Shown in pieces: positions 1-22,897 of a DNA stretch of 64,000 nucleotides. The number at the start of each line of letters is the position of its first letter. The stretch's first letter is position 1. Where the stretch lies: the NCBI GenBank assembly GCA_037893245.1, contig JBAIAA010000893.1:248001-312000 (forward strand), in the 5' to 3' direction. Source of the stretch: Crossaster papposus. Lineage: Eukaryota; Echinodermata; Asteroidea; Velatida; Solasteridae. A model generated the notes under the pieces. The model did not search any database. It was not told the DNA's origin and was given only the letters and a program-made list of their open reading frames with translations. The position numbers and the translations under genes are program-made.

Positions 1-1209
1 TTGGATGGTATTTTAAACTCATAACTATGCGTTTTAAAAAAAGGAAGTTTGGAATAGTTAATCCCCAAATTTTCAGAAAAAAATTTAAATATTTTTTTCA
101 GTCTGAGATTAATGTCTTTGCAATGACTGACCTTCATTGAGATAATATACCATGAAAAAAATGGCGTCAGGGGTGCAACATATTTTTTTTTCCGAAATAG
201 AAAATTATTGAAAATATATAATTATTTCCATTTAATTGTTTGTGCCTTTATATAATGTTGTCATTTCTCTTCCATTTGCGCCTTTTTTAACTGTTACTAT
301 AAATACAGTATTTCTTTTGAAAAAAATGTTCATTTTTAGTATGGTAATGAAGAATGTTTGTTCAAGTACAGCATAACTATATCTGTACGTTTCAATTACA
401 CAGAAAATAAATGGTCTGTTGTTCTATTGATTTCTTGCCAGACTAGAATATGATCCCGTTGCAAATAATGTTGGCGTTGTATTTGTATACATGTTGTTGT
501 TTTTTGTTCTGAAAACTTCTCGATAAAAAGACCACAAATCAATAGAAAAACTATGCAGGAATCCAGTCATACTCTTTATTTTACAAATGAAATATTGTAT
601 GGATAAAAATTAAGCAATTCAAATTTAAGAAAAGTTGCACTTTAAGAAAGTGGGACCCAACGCATTTGAACATCTTTTTATTGAATTTGCGCAATATAAG
701 TTAATAATAATAATAATAATTCGAATTATTTAACATTCAATTTGAATATTCTATTTTTGTGTTCACTGAACTTTAAATAACATTAAAATTATTATTTTAT
801 TTCAATGCTCAGAATAGGAAAGTTTCATTTGCATAAAAACAAAAATACCCATGAAAACAAAACTTAAAATAAGGTTAAATAGGACAAAGGTGCATTTTCA
901 ATGATTGCAATAAAAAAAATATAAAAAAAATACATTGCACTAGACCTTTAAATAAACAAAACATTTTAAATAAAAAGGACTTTAGCTAATTAATTTAAAA
1001 AGAAAATTGAAATGTCTGATGTTGAATTTTACAATATTATTTGTACCAGAAAATGGAGGAGTTTGTTTTAACGAAAATTTTACAATTCTTGCTATATTAA
1101 TTGGAACAGAAAGGAATCGTTTTAAAAATCTGCTTTTTGTAGTGTTAACTCTTGTCCAAGATTAGAGGAAATTTATAAATAAATTTGGGACAAAAAAATC
1201 AATTCCCAC
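1..1209. other. AT-rich spacer, no gene seen
   Basis: Strongly AT-rich sequence with many A and T runs and a short TAA triplet run near 704-719. No open frame with recognisable similarity and no splice-like coding blocks were seen. It may be the 3' flank of a gene outside the window, but nothing in the sequence shows that. Confidence 0.5.
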
Positions 1210-1299
1210 TCCTTCGAGCCGGATTCGAACCAGCGACCTATGGATGTCATTGGGTTGAAATACTACAGTCCACCGCTCTACCAACTGAGCTATCGAAGG
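1210..1299 (-). tRNA. tRNA-Tyr (anticodon GTA) with a short intron
   Basis: On the minus strand the 7-bp acceptor stem starts CCTTCGA and pairs with TCGAAGG. The A box (TAGCTCAGTTGG) and B box (GGTTCGAATCC) are intact. The anticodon stem GTGGA pairs with TCCAT and encloses CTGTAG plus about 17 extra bases after position 37, which is the standard place for the tRNA-Tyr intron. The discriminator base is A, as expected for Tyr. A run of seven T lies about 10 bases downstream on the minus strand (complement of 1193-1199) and would serve as the Pol III terminator. All signs point to a functional gene rather than a SINE copy. Confidence 0.93.
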
Positions 1300-1734
1300 G
1301 TTATTGGCGGTAAGGAATTCTATCGGGCTGTGATTGACTTCCTGCATTTTTTGATCAAACGTTGAGTCATACTAGAGTGCACGTGTTAATAGTCTTAGTT
1401 CAAGGCGCTGTTGTACAATACTCTAATCGACCGCCATGATCGCGAGAGGGCGTTATCGTGACGAAAATTGGCGCCATTCATCAGAAATAATTATTTTTAA
1501 ATTGCCTTAGAATGCAGACCCATGGCAGACTGAAGCATTTTAGATTTTAAAATGTTCCGGGGGATGCCCTAGATGGACCATGGAGAAATAAGACATCTCC
1601 ATGGATGGACGGACACCCCGCCATGAGGGCGTGCCTTCTGCAGCCCCCCCCCCCTTTTTTTGTTTATTGCTCAAATTTCAGCCGTATTTCTGTTGTAGCG
1701 CCCTCGTTTGACCGAAGGAGCACACACGTGCAAA
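1300..1734. other. spacer and probable RUVBL2 promoter region
   Basis: No coding exon was seen between the tRNA and the proposed RUVBL2 start. A short C-run/T-run lies near 1643-1660, and the last 60 bases before the ATG are relatively GC-rich with an ACACGTGC motif. The region presumably holds the RUVBL2 promoter and 5' UTR, but no TATA box or initiator can be assigned by eye. Confidence 0.35.
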
Positions 1735-12533
<10,799 letters not shown>

Positions 12534-12922
12534 AGTCGATACCTGAACAGTTTTCTTCGACAAACTTCCAGATTTAAAGCTGGACATGATTCAGGGTGTT
12601 TTTCTCCCAATTTACTAACTCACACCCAAACCTTTGGCCGAGATGTACTTGTCTTCATACTAAAAAACAAATCACACCGATCCGTGCTTCACTTCAAAAC
12701 TGTTTTGCCCTGGTCGCTGTTTGTAAATAACCCCTTTATTATGTCACTGCTTTGTGGTCTGTTCTTCATTTTTGTATAAAAGGTCAGCATTCCACATTTT
12801 TTATACCAAAAAGATTGTATTCTTTGCCCGTTTCCCGTACTTGTTTTTGTGTTTTTGTGTATTGTGTAGGATACATTTTGTGTGCATTAACTTGGCAGGA
12901 GTAATCTATAGCATGTAAAAGT
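12534..12922 (+). other. probable RUVBL2 3' UTR and flank
   Basis: Sequence after the RUVBL2 stop codon up to the next repeat. No canonical AATAAA was found here, so the cleavage site cannot be placed. Nothing else is visible. Confidence 0.4.
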
Positions 12923-13180
12923 TTAACCAGTTCACGTCGCAGGACGTGTATACACGCAAAGATTTACTTGAATTTTTTTAACGGATGACGAATAAACACG
13001 TAAACGAGTGAGGCCAGAAATATCTGTCAGCGATCGGGTCGCAGCGAGCGAGGCCGGAAATATCAGGGTGTGCTTCCCATGAATGCTGGCTTGAACTCGT
13101 CTCGCATCGAGGTTCGTGAAAAACAATCCCGCGCCAGAGTCCGGTCAAATCTCAAAATAATCCCGGCTCGAACTGGTTAA
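12923..13180. repeat. piggyBac-like MITE (family A)
   Basis: TTAACCAGTTCACGTCGC at the left and GGCTCGAACTGGTTAA at the right. The interior carries two GGCCGGAAATATC-type motifs. Its right TTAA is also the left end of the family E element that follows. Confidence 0.8.
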
Positions 13181-13580
13181 AGAGATCGTATACGTTTGGT
13201 AATTGGAACCCACTGTTTATTTCAATCCTATATAGTTATAGATATATACCATAAAACTAACCTGTCATTTAAAAAAAATTCATTTCAAAAGGTGGTAGCG
13301 ATTTTGAAATATTGCCGAAAATCTGGAGTGGTTATGTCCACGCAGGAAAAATAATCTGCATTGGAATACACAGTCTGAGAAACGTCACTGCAGTAACGCT
13401 TCTCAGATTCAAATTTGTGGGGATCAAAAGTGATATCTTTTTTCATAACCGCAGTACTTCGAAGTCAAAAGTTTCTAAAAATGCATTTTACTATCCAAAG
13501 CTGCTGTACTTCTTACCAAGTAAGTTTTTATTGCCATTAATTTTTGGAGTAATTACCAAACGTATACGATCTCTTTATTA
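13177..13580. repeat. MITE family E, full copy
   Basis: About 26-bp terminal inverted repeats: left TTAAAGAGATCGTATACGTT, right its complement ending GTATACGATCTCTTTA. The interior has ATCCTATATAGTTATAGATA and an internal inverted pair around CTGAGAAACGTCACTGCAGT. Other copies: 16165-16510 (ends lost) and 52517-52909. Confidence 0.85.
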
Positions 13581-13794
13581 CGACTTGGAAAAATAAACAA
13601 GCACTTGCAATAACATCTTTTAATGATATCTGTTATCTCGGGTTCCAATATATCCTGTGCACAGCTAGTTCTTAAAAAAAAGGGTGATTGTTATCATAAT
13701 TGTAAAGTTGAATAAAGAAAGTGACTGGAGTGGGGTTTGAACCTACAACCTCTCGATTCTGGGCCTTGGGTGTTCCCCTCATTTGTTTCTGCCC
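13581..13794. repeat. spacer with tRNA-like fragment
   Basis: About 13720-13765 on the minus strand reads like the T-arm half of a tRNA (GGTTCAAACCCC region), probably a SINE remnant. Nothing else is visible. Confidence 0.35.
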
Positions 13795-13925
13795 TTTTTC
13801 AGAGGGAGGGGGAACAGACCGTGGATGTGTTCAAGTCCACGATATGTAACCTCTTTGTGCATCCTGTGGACATCAATTGTTTGCAGGTCCACAGTTCATA
13901 TGAAATGTTTGTGCACAGACCTTGA
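13795..13925 (+). repeat. dispersed repeat, inverted copy of 7828-7950
   Basis: GCATCCTGTGGACATCAATT and TTTGCAGGTCCAC match the 7.8-7.95 kb repeat on the other strand. No coding capacity is supported. Confidence 0.6.
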
Positions 13926-15610
13926 AGAGGTAGAATTTGTGGACATATTTTGTTCACAATGAGTATGAAAGGTTTGTACACAAATATCGAACCCTAAAGT
14001 TATTAAATGACCTTTATGCATATTCATTACACTTGAATTGCATTTTTTATATTCAAAATGTGACTTTAGAGGGCTCTCCCCCCCCCAAAAAAAAAAAACA
14101 ACAACAAAACCACCAAAAAACGTAATTTTATGTTGTAATTTTATCATTTTAGTTTTGATTACTTTTGTTTTTAAGTTTGTGAAGTTGTCCTAATTGTACC
14201 GAGTTTTAAGAATTTGCATAATGTGATACTGATAGGATTCATAAAATTGGAGAATAATATTTTGTTGTTTAAATACAAAATTACAGAGTACACCATTAAA
14301 TTTGTATTTTTCATTGAAGGAAATATGTCACTAGCTGCAAGTTATTTTAAGAAACCAAAATCACATTGCTCCGAGCCAAATTAAAAGTCGTATACCACAG
14401 CTCCGCTATGTTTAGTGTTAAAATCATTCCTCGCATGGATTCTTTGCATACCTTCAAAACAGCCGGTTCGGTGCCATTCCGTAGGCCGTTTCCCAAACCC
14501 CAGCTTCGTCACGGTATTTGACTTCATTCATGCAGTTTGGCAATGGTGATGGAGACGAGTCCACGAAAACGGTCCACGAATTTTACAGTCGGGTGCATTA
14601 TTGAATTTGGACTCTGGCCAAAACTACATTTTGATGTAGTGCGCATGCTGTGTAGTATAGTAGTAGACAGATTGTAAACTATTAAGTTACATGCGAGTTT
14701 GCAGTCTATAATAAGGTATATGCATAGATAGGACCAGATGTCGCAGGAGTCCTGATTTTATATGACACCCCTTGCGGGACGTCAGACATGTCGTTAGGGA
14801 CCAGCGCGATGTTCTCGGACCAGGGGTGGTGGAAATAGGACAAAAATGTTGTGAGGTCAAGATGTTCGCCCAAGGCCTTGCGGATTTGGAAGCGACCATT
14901 ATTTTGGTTTGGGTTGGGATTTTTCGTGGGCTGTTTTTAATGTGCCTATCAATTGCTTCCCTCCCCCTGAGCAGAGATGCCCCAGGTTTATGTCGGCCGG
15001 GTTTAAACATGTTTTTCAATCCCTGCAGACCATGGAAGATGCCCAGACTAAGTGGGGTTGTTGTCGTTAAATAGTCATTGTTACCATTGGCAGTACTAAA
15101 TTTACATGTACATGGAAAAGACATTAATACTATGGTCCGAGGTCGGAGATTGCCACAACAATTTTGCTCGAGGGGTGGGGATTTTGTTACTTCAAAGGTG
15201 ACGACCACCACGTCTTGGATGTAGCAACATGGGGTGGGGTGGTAAGGGGAGGGGAATCTGGAAAACAATTGATAAGCGCAAAAGTGCACTGTCGCCTATT
15301 CACATGATAGTCCATCTCCGATCTCTTTTCTCGAAATTATTCACCTTTGATTTTTCCTCTATTTCTTTGTCGTCATAAGTTCTTTCAGAAGCTCTGTAAA
15401 ATACAGTCGTGGTTCAAAATGTCGGCTGATTAGTATTAGGGTGCAATATTTGAACAATTTTGTTCGCCAACGAATGATACAAAAACGTTCGCTTTTCTAA
15501 AAAAAAAATGACATCCCCCCATCGTAGTTTATTATGTTTGCAAATTAATGTATCCATGGAAATCACCGTTCACACACAGCACTACTACATGTATATTTTC
15601 AATTTTCAAT
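13926..15610. other. intergenic stretch without a supported gene
   Basis: AT-rich to 14440. A CCCAAACCCCAGCTTCGTC motif at about 14490-14510 belongs to repeat family J (other copies 16636-16740, 56864-57002, 57556-57665, 62642-62895). A 200-aa minus-strand open frame at 14687-15289 has no recognisable domain, and a 100-aa frame overlaps it on the other strand; neither is supported as a gene. Confidence 0.4.
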
Positions 15611-15617
15611 TGCAGGC

Positions 15618-15875
15618 CCACGGCTCTGGAACTCTCTTCCACAATCTCTCCGATACGAAACTGAACTGCAACTTTTCAAGAAACATCTAAAGACCCATTT
15701 GTTTAAATTGGCTTTCCAGTGACGGTTATCAACCAACTGACACACAGCTATTTTTTGTTTTGTTCACCATTTTATTTTGCATTAATATTGACTGTTAAGC
15801 GCATTGAGAGATCCGGTGGATCTGAAATGCGCTATATAAGAACCTGCTATTATTATTATTATTATTATATCGGCG
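15618..15875 (+). mobile_element. 5'-truncated non-LTR retrotransposon (LINE) 3' end
   Basis: An open frame from 15618 to the TGA at 15720-15722 translates to PRLWNSLP, then an FKKHLKTHLF motif, then stop. This is the typical C-terminal tail of LINE ORF2 proteins of the CR1/L2 type. A 3' UTR follows with ATGCGCTATATAAGAACC and an ATT repeat tail at about 15849-15869. Everything upstream (reverse transcriptase, endonuclease) is missing, so it is a dead copy. Confidence 0.8.
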
Positions 15876-16164
15876 ACTGTTGTCTATTTCTTCCGCGACT
15901 GAACAACATCCTTTTGGAAATGCCCTTTTTAGGGCATTGATTGAAAACCCGTCATATGCAAATGCCGTTTTTGTAATTAAGTAGTTGCGGTAGAATAACT
16001 TACAGCTGTGGTATTCCGCGGTATGCTGATGCAAGGACATATAAGACGGTCTGGACATAATCGTCGCCGGGGGTTCCACCCTGGGGGGTTCCACCCTATG
16101 GGGTCTACCGGGTTCCGCATTTGAAATCTTGAAGCGCATACAAGCATATTCCTCCATAGTACAA

Positions 16165-16510
16165 GCAATGTTTCAATCCTATATAGTTATAGATATATAC
16201 CATAAAACTAACCTGTAAAAATTTCATTTCAAAGAGTGGTAGAGATTTTGAGATATTGCCGAAAATCTGGAGCACTTATGTCCACGCAGAAAAATAATCT
16301 GCATTGGACTACACTATTTGAGAAACGTCACTGCAGTACGTAAAGCTTCTCAGATTCAAAATTTTGGGATAAAAAGTGATATCTTTTTTCATAACCGCAG
16401 TACTTCGAAGTGAAAAGTTTACATGCATTTTACTATCCAAAGCTGCTGTACTTCTTACCAATTAAGTAAGTTGTTATTGTCATTAATTTTGGGAGTAATT
16501 ACCAAGTGGC
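16165..16510. repeat. MITE family E copy lacking its termini
   Basis: Matches the interior of 13177-13580 from ATCCTATATAGTTATAGATA to GGGAGTAATTACCAA, but the GATCGTATACG ends are missing on both sides. Confidence 0.75.
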
Positions 16511-16635
16511 AAATGAGGCGGCAAATGTTCGAAACATATAGTTCGATTATTGTATTGTTTTGTACGCAAGAGGAAACCCATAATCCTCTATGAATGTTTA
16601 TTGAAGTTAAACCATGGAGGAATAAACATACTTGA

Positions 16636-16740
16636 GCCGTTTTCCAAACCCCAGCGTTGTCTTCGTCTCAGGCTTCATTCGTGCAGTTTAGCAATGTAAT
16701 GGATCTGAAGCCAAGGGTTTGGAAAATGGTCTTGATCTAG
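16636..16740. repeat. repeat family J copy
   Basis: CCGTTTTCCAAACCCCAGCG at the left and AAGGGTTTGGAAAATGGTC at the right form an inverted pair around a TTCGTGCAGTTTAGCAA centre. The same layout recurs at 57556-57665. Confidence 0.6.
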
Positions 16741-17259
16741 TTTATGATCTGGGTTATCAGATAGGCGGGTAAGATGCGCTGCGTAACATAAGAGTGCGTG
16801 ACTTTGACCGTGCACGATATCCGAATCAGCTGTCTGGGTATATGCTAGAGCTAATTTTACGAAAATACGCGGGGGCGCGCTGACAATAGACGTATCCTAG
16901 ACTGGAAGTGGAAGCCTGTTTCGGACACGGCCAATTATCAATCTTGGTCCGAAGTCTGTTCCTACCTCCATGGTTCAACCATGGTTCAACCCTCTACATT
17001 ATAGTATTTGTATTACTCCATGATTATAACCCCACCATCACCGCAATAATCCCATGATATATTGTTATTAATGACCTAGGTCAAGTACGGTAGATAGAGA
17101 GTAGAGACATCAAACATTATTTTGTCACTCAGCGCATTTATGTAATTCATCAACTCAATTTTTTTACTCTTCCAACGGGAGTGTAACCACGTCATGTAAG
17201 AGCAGAATAGTTGGCACTTGAGCCGGCCAATCAAAGGCTAGTCCACGCGTCACGTGACT

Positions 17260-17356
17260 TGAGAGACATCACTGTCCTCGATTTAGGTGGTGTGGAATTG
17301 GAAACATCGCCGACAACGTTGGACGGGAATTTACACGCCATTTCATATCATTCCAG
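17260..17356 (+). other. probable non-coding first exon of the troponin I gene
   Basis: A GC-richer stretch ends at ATTCCAG followed by a strong donor GTAAGATTT at 17357. Upstream lies a CACGTG E-box (about 17251-17256). The next compatible acceptor before a coding exon is at 22865-22866, directly before the 5' leader of the ATG exon. The exon start is a guess, and the link to troponin I is inference from order, strand and splice sites. Confidence 0.4.
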
Positions 17357-18121
17357 GTAAGATTTCCCTTTAAAATTCCGCTTATACGAACATTTAACGC
17401 TGGAATTTCAAACACGAAAAATTGTAAGTTTTGTCGTCACTGCATTAGGTAGAATTGGAGTGTAAATGTTTGTGCTCAAACTTCATTCTTCAACGAGTAC
17501 TTATTACAAAAGTCAAACGGGGTTTTGTACTGTCTGTAGGCATCGCAAAAGTGTGTTAACTTTATTCTCTCTGTCTTTGATCAATTATTTCCCGTCGTTG
17601 CAAGCCCAGTTTTAGGATTAAAATAGAATGGTTCCCTGGAACACATGTATTCAAAGGGGAAAAGCGTGTCTACTTGTCTAAACCATTTAGCCTAATTTTC
17701 ATAAAACGAGGGACGATTGACAAGCTCGACTCGCGCTCGTCGACCTGTCCATACCTTAGACATGTTGGACGCTTCAATTATTTTATAGGGGCAAGGAAGT
17801 TGAGATGGGCAATATTTATTTAGCAGGTTTTTTTTAAATAGCAAAATAGCATTTCCAATTGATTGTTTTTAATTGAGAAATATATTTGTATGACTATGAT
17901 TAACCTTGTTTTGTCCTGTCTCGTTTTTCACTCTCACTGTTTCTGATAAATTGTTTGCCTGGAAGTGGTAGTGGACAACATATAGATCACCGCGGACATA
18001 CGTCACAGGTCAGCGCGCCGATGAAAACAATGCGCGCCGACACTGCACTGAAGTACACAAGACTGCACGTGCGATTATCGTTTTTATCGGCGCAGTGTAC
18101 GTATTATGACGCGTTATTGTG

Positions 18122-18194
18122 AAGGTTCCCGGATGTCTGCCCCGACCTATAGCTATAGGGCCCTAATTCTCGCGGTCGGACATCCGGGAACCTC
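18122..18194. repeat. short inverted repeat
   Basis: AAGGTTCCCGGATGTCTG at the left is complementary to CGGACATCCGGGAACCT at the right, with about 35 bp between. Probably a small MITE remnant. Confidence 0.65.
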
Positions 18195-18431
18195 GTTAAT
18201 CTTTCCATTGTTTATGCACTTTAGCGCGAAGGGGAAACTGAGGTTTAACGCAGGTTGCAATGCTGACCGCGAGAATAAAATTCGGCACTTTGGAGGATTT
18301 TTTTTTTGGGTGCTTTTTTAGATCATCTTTGTAGGAGAACTGTTACTACGTATTTCTACGCAATCGAGCACATGTTGCGCCATGTGGAAAACGTTCCAAA
18401 TGCGCGCTTGTTTATCTAAACGTTTTCTAAA

Positions 18432-18591
18432 TGTGACCCAGCACGAGTAAATGAGACACTTTGAGGCAAAATAAAATTTGAGATTTTGATTTCATCATTT
18501 AAAGCTTGTTTAGCTTTAAATGATGAAATCAAAATCTCAAATTTTATTTTTGCCTCAAAGTGTCTCATTTTAATACTCGTGCTGGGTCACA
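18432..18591. repeat. near-perfect 160-bp palindrome (family C, copy 1)
   Basis: Starts TGTGACCCAGCACGAGTAAA and ends with the complement GTGCTGGGTCACA. The arms (about 75 bp each) pair almost fully around a centre near GCTTGTTTAGC. A second copy is at 61253-61409. No coding capacity; it would form a long hairpin when single-stranded or transcribed. Confidence 0.9.
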
Positions 18592-18986
18592 AATGTTAAA
18601 AAACATGGCGCCCTCACCCACACTGCATGCCAACATCTTAATACTTGCCTGTGCTAATAATGGTACAGTCTATTACCTCAATGGCACATGTAAATGTGAG
18701 GGTTTTGGGCCAGCCAAAAAAGGTCACACAAACTGTACACAATGTATCATGCTTGTACATTGTAGTTGTACATAATAAGTACATTGTACATGTACGTGTA
18801 CACAAAAATTGTACATGTAAAATTAATGAAAACAAAACTTGGTTGTTGAACAAGGAAAAGAGATTTGTGCAAGATTATGCACATATTGATAATGCACTTG
18901 AGAATTTAGCAAAAACCAATCTCAATTAGGTGAATGCCATAAAAGATGAAGTTACATTTACAAACTAGTTGAACAGGCTAGTGTTT

Positions 18987-19081
18987 TTTTTATTCCTCCA
19001 TGGTTTATTTAAATACAACCCCTCAAAATCCATCCATTCCTGATAATTCAAGCAATTACCAATGTGTATCCTACCTTTTAA
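18987..19081. repeat. MITE family F fragment
   Basis: TTCCTGATAATTCAAGCAAT then ACCAATGTGTATCCTACCTT matches the right end of the family F elements at 20567-20956 and 40183-40496. The left part is missing. Confidence 0.7.
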
Positions 19082-19992
19082 ATGCAAAGCCTAGCTGCAT
19101 TCTATGTTGCATATACATTTCAGCTTCATTTGAAATTTTTGAAAACTTTTTTTGTCAAGAGGATTGAGTTCGGTGAGGTATGAGTAAAATAAAAAAATGT
19201 CAAGGGCAGGTTTGCAGAAAATTGCTTTTATAGGCAAAATATAGGTTCTCCCCACTCCCCTTTAAAATTGACCTTGACTTCATTTCTTTCTTATTTTAGT
19301 GGGGAGGGGGACACAGAAGGATTAGAACAGGATTTTTATCAAAGTGAATAGAATCATTCATTAGGAAAATGTCTGGCTTAGTGCTGAATAGAGCATTTGA
19401 GTTTGGCTTTTTGTGATTGTATTGAGCAATAGTCGTTGTACTAAATCCAGTTTTATTTATTGTTATTGTTCGGGTCACTAGTTTTCAGGCCTATGTATGT
19501 ACATGTAGTGTGTGTATTCAGAACCTTTGAAGTCGGTGATAGTCATATAGGATCGGATTAGTTCTTTGTCATTATGTAAAAACTCGTGTGAAGCTATTGT
19601 TAGCTAGTTTTAAACCAGAATGTTAGACTTTGTGCACACAATCCCTTATGGGAACAACCTCTCCTTTTTCAATTTTTTGCCTATTGTTAAACTGTCTCCA
19701 AAAGATAGCAAATTTTTTAACTCGGCCGGCAGTATTTCAATTTGTTCTACTTTTTCCCAATTGTTTTTTTGAAATCCCTACTATTTCCTACTTTTTTGTA
19801 CCAAAATTTGCAGGAAATACATGTAGTCAGATTTTGCACCTCATAATACATGTAATACATAACCCTAACCCCTTGAGTACTTTTACAACCTGCCAAAGTC
19901 CACCAATATGTTTATGCACACAACAAATTTGTGTTAGTGACTGCATGGTGGAGGTATCGTAAATCCATCAAAATCCCGCAGTACCGATTTAA

Positions 19993-20353
19993 TAAGGCAT
20001 AAAAAAAAAAAATGTTATGTTGGCGTAACGGGCCCAAAAAAATAGGGTAGGTAGGTCGGGATTCTTTTTTTTTTTTTTTTTTTTTTTTTTCTCCCAGCAA
20101 TGAAAATGATATGTTTTCTAATTGTTTAAACCGGTAGTGATACACGATAGCGTGTCCAGGTTCAATATTTTCACAATCCACACACACAACAATGAGAAAC
20201 GGTCAGAAATGGTTTTAAACGTATTTATAACTAGATTTATATAGATTTTAATCATTAAATTTCGTCCCTTGAAAAAAAAACTATCCAGGGTCGGCCGTAT
20301 TTTTAGGGTCGGTCGGGTTACGCCAACATAACATTTTTTTTTTTTATGCCTAA
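19993..20353. repeat. MITE-like element with poly-A/T subterminal runs
   Basis: The left end (TAAGGCATA, A-run, TGTTATGTTGGCGTAAC) is complementary to the right end (GTTACGCCAACATAACA, T-run, TATGCCTAA). About 360 bp, with an internal T-run near 20066-20090. No other copy was noticed in the window. Confidence 0.75.
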
Positions 20354-20566
20354 GCTTAAAATCCTCAATCCATCAGAATCCACCAGTATTCAACGGTAGT
20401 ATTCAAATATAAGGGTATCCCGAATCTGCCAAGCTCCTCCAAAACAGGAAATGGATTTTGATGGATTCAGGGTGGTTAGGGCTTTTAAAAAAAAACTCGG
20501 CTTCATAGATGTTTTTGCTCCCAATTTTATCCCTGTGTATTATTCTACACACTACAGTATGCATAC

Positions 20567-20956
20567 TTAAAGGTAGTATACACCATTTGCAGATATCGAA
20601 ACATTTTACTACCGAATTATTATGAAATATCTTACTCATATGAAAGTAAATAATGATTCTAGGCATCCAGCAAAATGATTGCGCTAGTTATCCTGTAATT
20701 ATTCTGAAAAATTGATTGTTATAAAGAAAAATCGCGATCGCCGTCCGGCGATCGCGAAAAAACACAAATAACATAAGAATAACTGCTCGACGCCGGTTGA
20801 AAACAAACGCTGTTTTTCGTGCTTTTTCCTCGGCATCCATGATTGTGAAACTTCGTACAGGTCAATTAAATGATATTTACTATAAAATACAACCCCCCAA
20901 ATCTACTCATTCATGATAATTCAAGCAGATACCAATGGTGTATATACTACCTTTAA
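20567..20956. repeat. MITE family F, full copy
   Basis: TTAAAGGTAGTATACACCAT at the left and the complement ending GTATATACTACCTTTAA at the right. The interior contains the self-complementary CGCGATCGCCGTCCGGCGAT region. The right TTAA is shared with the family A element that follows. Confidence 0.85.
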
Positions 20957-21194
20957 CCAGTTCGCGCCGGATGACGTATATAAACGCAAAAATTTCCCCA
21001 AATTCAAAACGGATGACGCATAAACACGCCAAGTTCAAGTTCGGAACTGTCTGTCAGCAGCGCGCAAGACCGGAAATGCGTGGGTGTGCTACCCAGCACT
21101 ATCGGCCTGAACACGCTTCGGATCGAGTTTCGTTAAAAATAATCCCGCCCGTCGGCTCGGCGATGTTAAAATAATCCCGGCGCGAACTGGTTAA
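20953..21194. repeat. piggyBac-like MITE (family A), clean copy
   Basis: TTAACCAGTTCGCGCCGG at the left and CCGGCGCGAACTGGTTAA at the right: perfect 18-bp terminal inverted repeats including TTAA. A good reference copy for the family. It lies in the long first intron of the troponin I gene. Confidence 0.9.
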
Positions 21195-22866
21195 GTACAT
21201 GTACATCATTGTACATGTACTTTCTTTTGTACATGTACATACATTGTACATGTTCCTGTGTGTTGTTTTTTATTGAACATTCCTTTGCACACTGATCATT
21301 ATTGTACAGATATTATCCAAACACTGGATTGTCCACTTAGCATTCCTGCACTGGCTTTATGAATGGAGGTTGATCCTTACTGTATATAGCCAACACTGTC
21401 TGCAGACCAGTGCCTGGGTTACTAAGCACTTTCCAGTACAAGTTACAGCTGTCTTGTTTATTGTACAGTGTACATGTATAACAAGCATAGTAAAATTTAG
21501 TGTTTGTAAATTATACAGTACATTGTACATGTATGTCACTAAATGTACCAATAGAGAGTCACTTTTATAGGGTAAATAATTTGGTAATAGTATGTAGGGA
21601 GACTTTTCCAAATAGGGAGACTTTAGGGTGTGTCCCTGTTTGTTTAGCTACTACAAGTAGATGGAGACAAAAATTTTCAATGAAAATAACAGGATAAAAG
21701 ATAGGATACATCTGCATCAAAACGGTCACAGCACAAAATTGGCCTGTGCAACTTGTTTCAGGTTTTGTTGGAGCATGGTAATTTCCTCAAATTTTTTAAC
21801 TTGCATGTATACATGAATGAGATGAAATGATAAAATATGTTGAGGTAAAAAAAGGGAAAAGCGAGCTGGTGGGAATGAGATACTACTTTTTTTTTTACTT
21901 TGCCTTTAACCCTCATGTCACCCAAACTACTTGAGTAAACTGCAGTATTCAGTACTACACTGGATTACGAGAATTAAAGTAGTATTCTGTATCACTGTGT
22001 ACTGTACCCCAAATGAATATCTAGAACGTTAGAGTTAAATGAGGATATGTCTGTGATGAGCATGCATGGCACTTGGGTCAGACTTGACACACCATGACAA
22101 ATTGTCCTCTAGGCAGCTTGTATCTCGAGCTCATCCCTTCCTGGGTCTCCACTGACTTTATATGCAGACTCGGTATGCTAGGTATTCCCCCTGCCCCCCA
22201 CACAAAAACCCTGGAGGATACTTGGGGACAGTCTCATCAAACCACCTAAATATATACTACATGTACATCTCAGAAATCTCACTACCTTGTTTGAATTTAA
22301 GGGCCAACAATCAACATTGTATGTGCTTCTGAAAAATTGCTGTTTTTTTTAATGTTGCCGTGTGAAAAGGCCAGTCAGGTCAGTGTACAACACAGAGTAG
22401 GCCTACACAGAGTTATGGGGACACATCTGACAAAACAAATCTGACCGAATTGTGGGGACATTTATGTGTTCCCATAACATTTTGGGTCTCCAGTAGAGGG
22501 TGATGTGGAAAATGTTATGCCGAATGAAATTTCAGAGTTTGAGTTTAGAGAGAGCTAACTTGAAATTATGATTTTTTTTCCATAGCGTCATGTACTAAAA
22601 GAATAGTGTGCAAGTGTTAACATTTCTGTGTACACAAGTGATAATTGTTTCTACATTTGCATCATGTATGTAAATATTATACTAAAGTGTGCATTCGTTC
22701 ACTTTTTAAGGAGTTATTTTGCTTATACTGTATAACATGTGCACCTAGAATTTGGTAAAATTGTAATTGAAATTGAACGGGTCGTATTTATTCCTAAATT
22801 CATTGTAGGATTATAATCAAGGACTTTATTCTACCACGCCTTTAAATTTGATGCTTTTCTGTTTAG
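21195..22866. other. long intron sequence, no exon seen
   Basis: Many GTACATGTAC-type palindromic hexamer runs (about 21196-21255, 21470-21535). About 21905-22040 is an inverted, diverged copy of MITE family G (ends AACCCTCATGTC and AACGTTAGAGTTAA). No coding exon between the proposed first exon and the ATG exon of troponin I was recognised. Confidence 0.4.
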
Positions 22867-22897
22867 GTGAAGGCCTACCGGTAGCACACTATTAGAC

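Noticed and set aside
14687..15289. 200-aa minus-strand open frame
   Set aside because: No recognisable domain, no splice-compatible neighbours, and an overlapping frame on the other strand; could be a decayed transposon piece.
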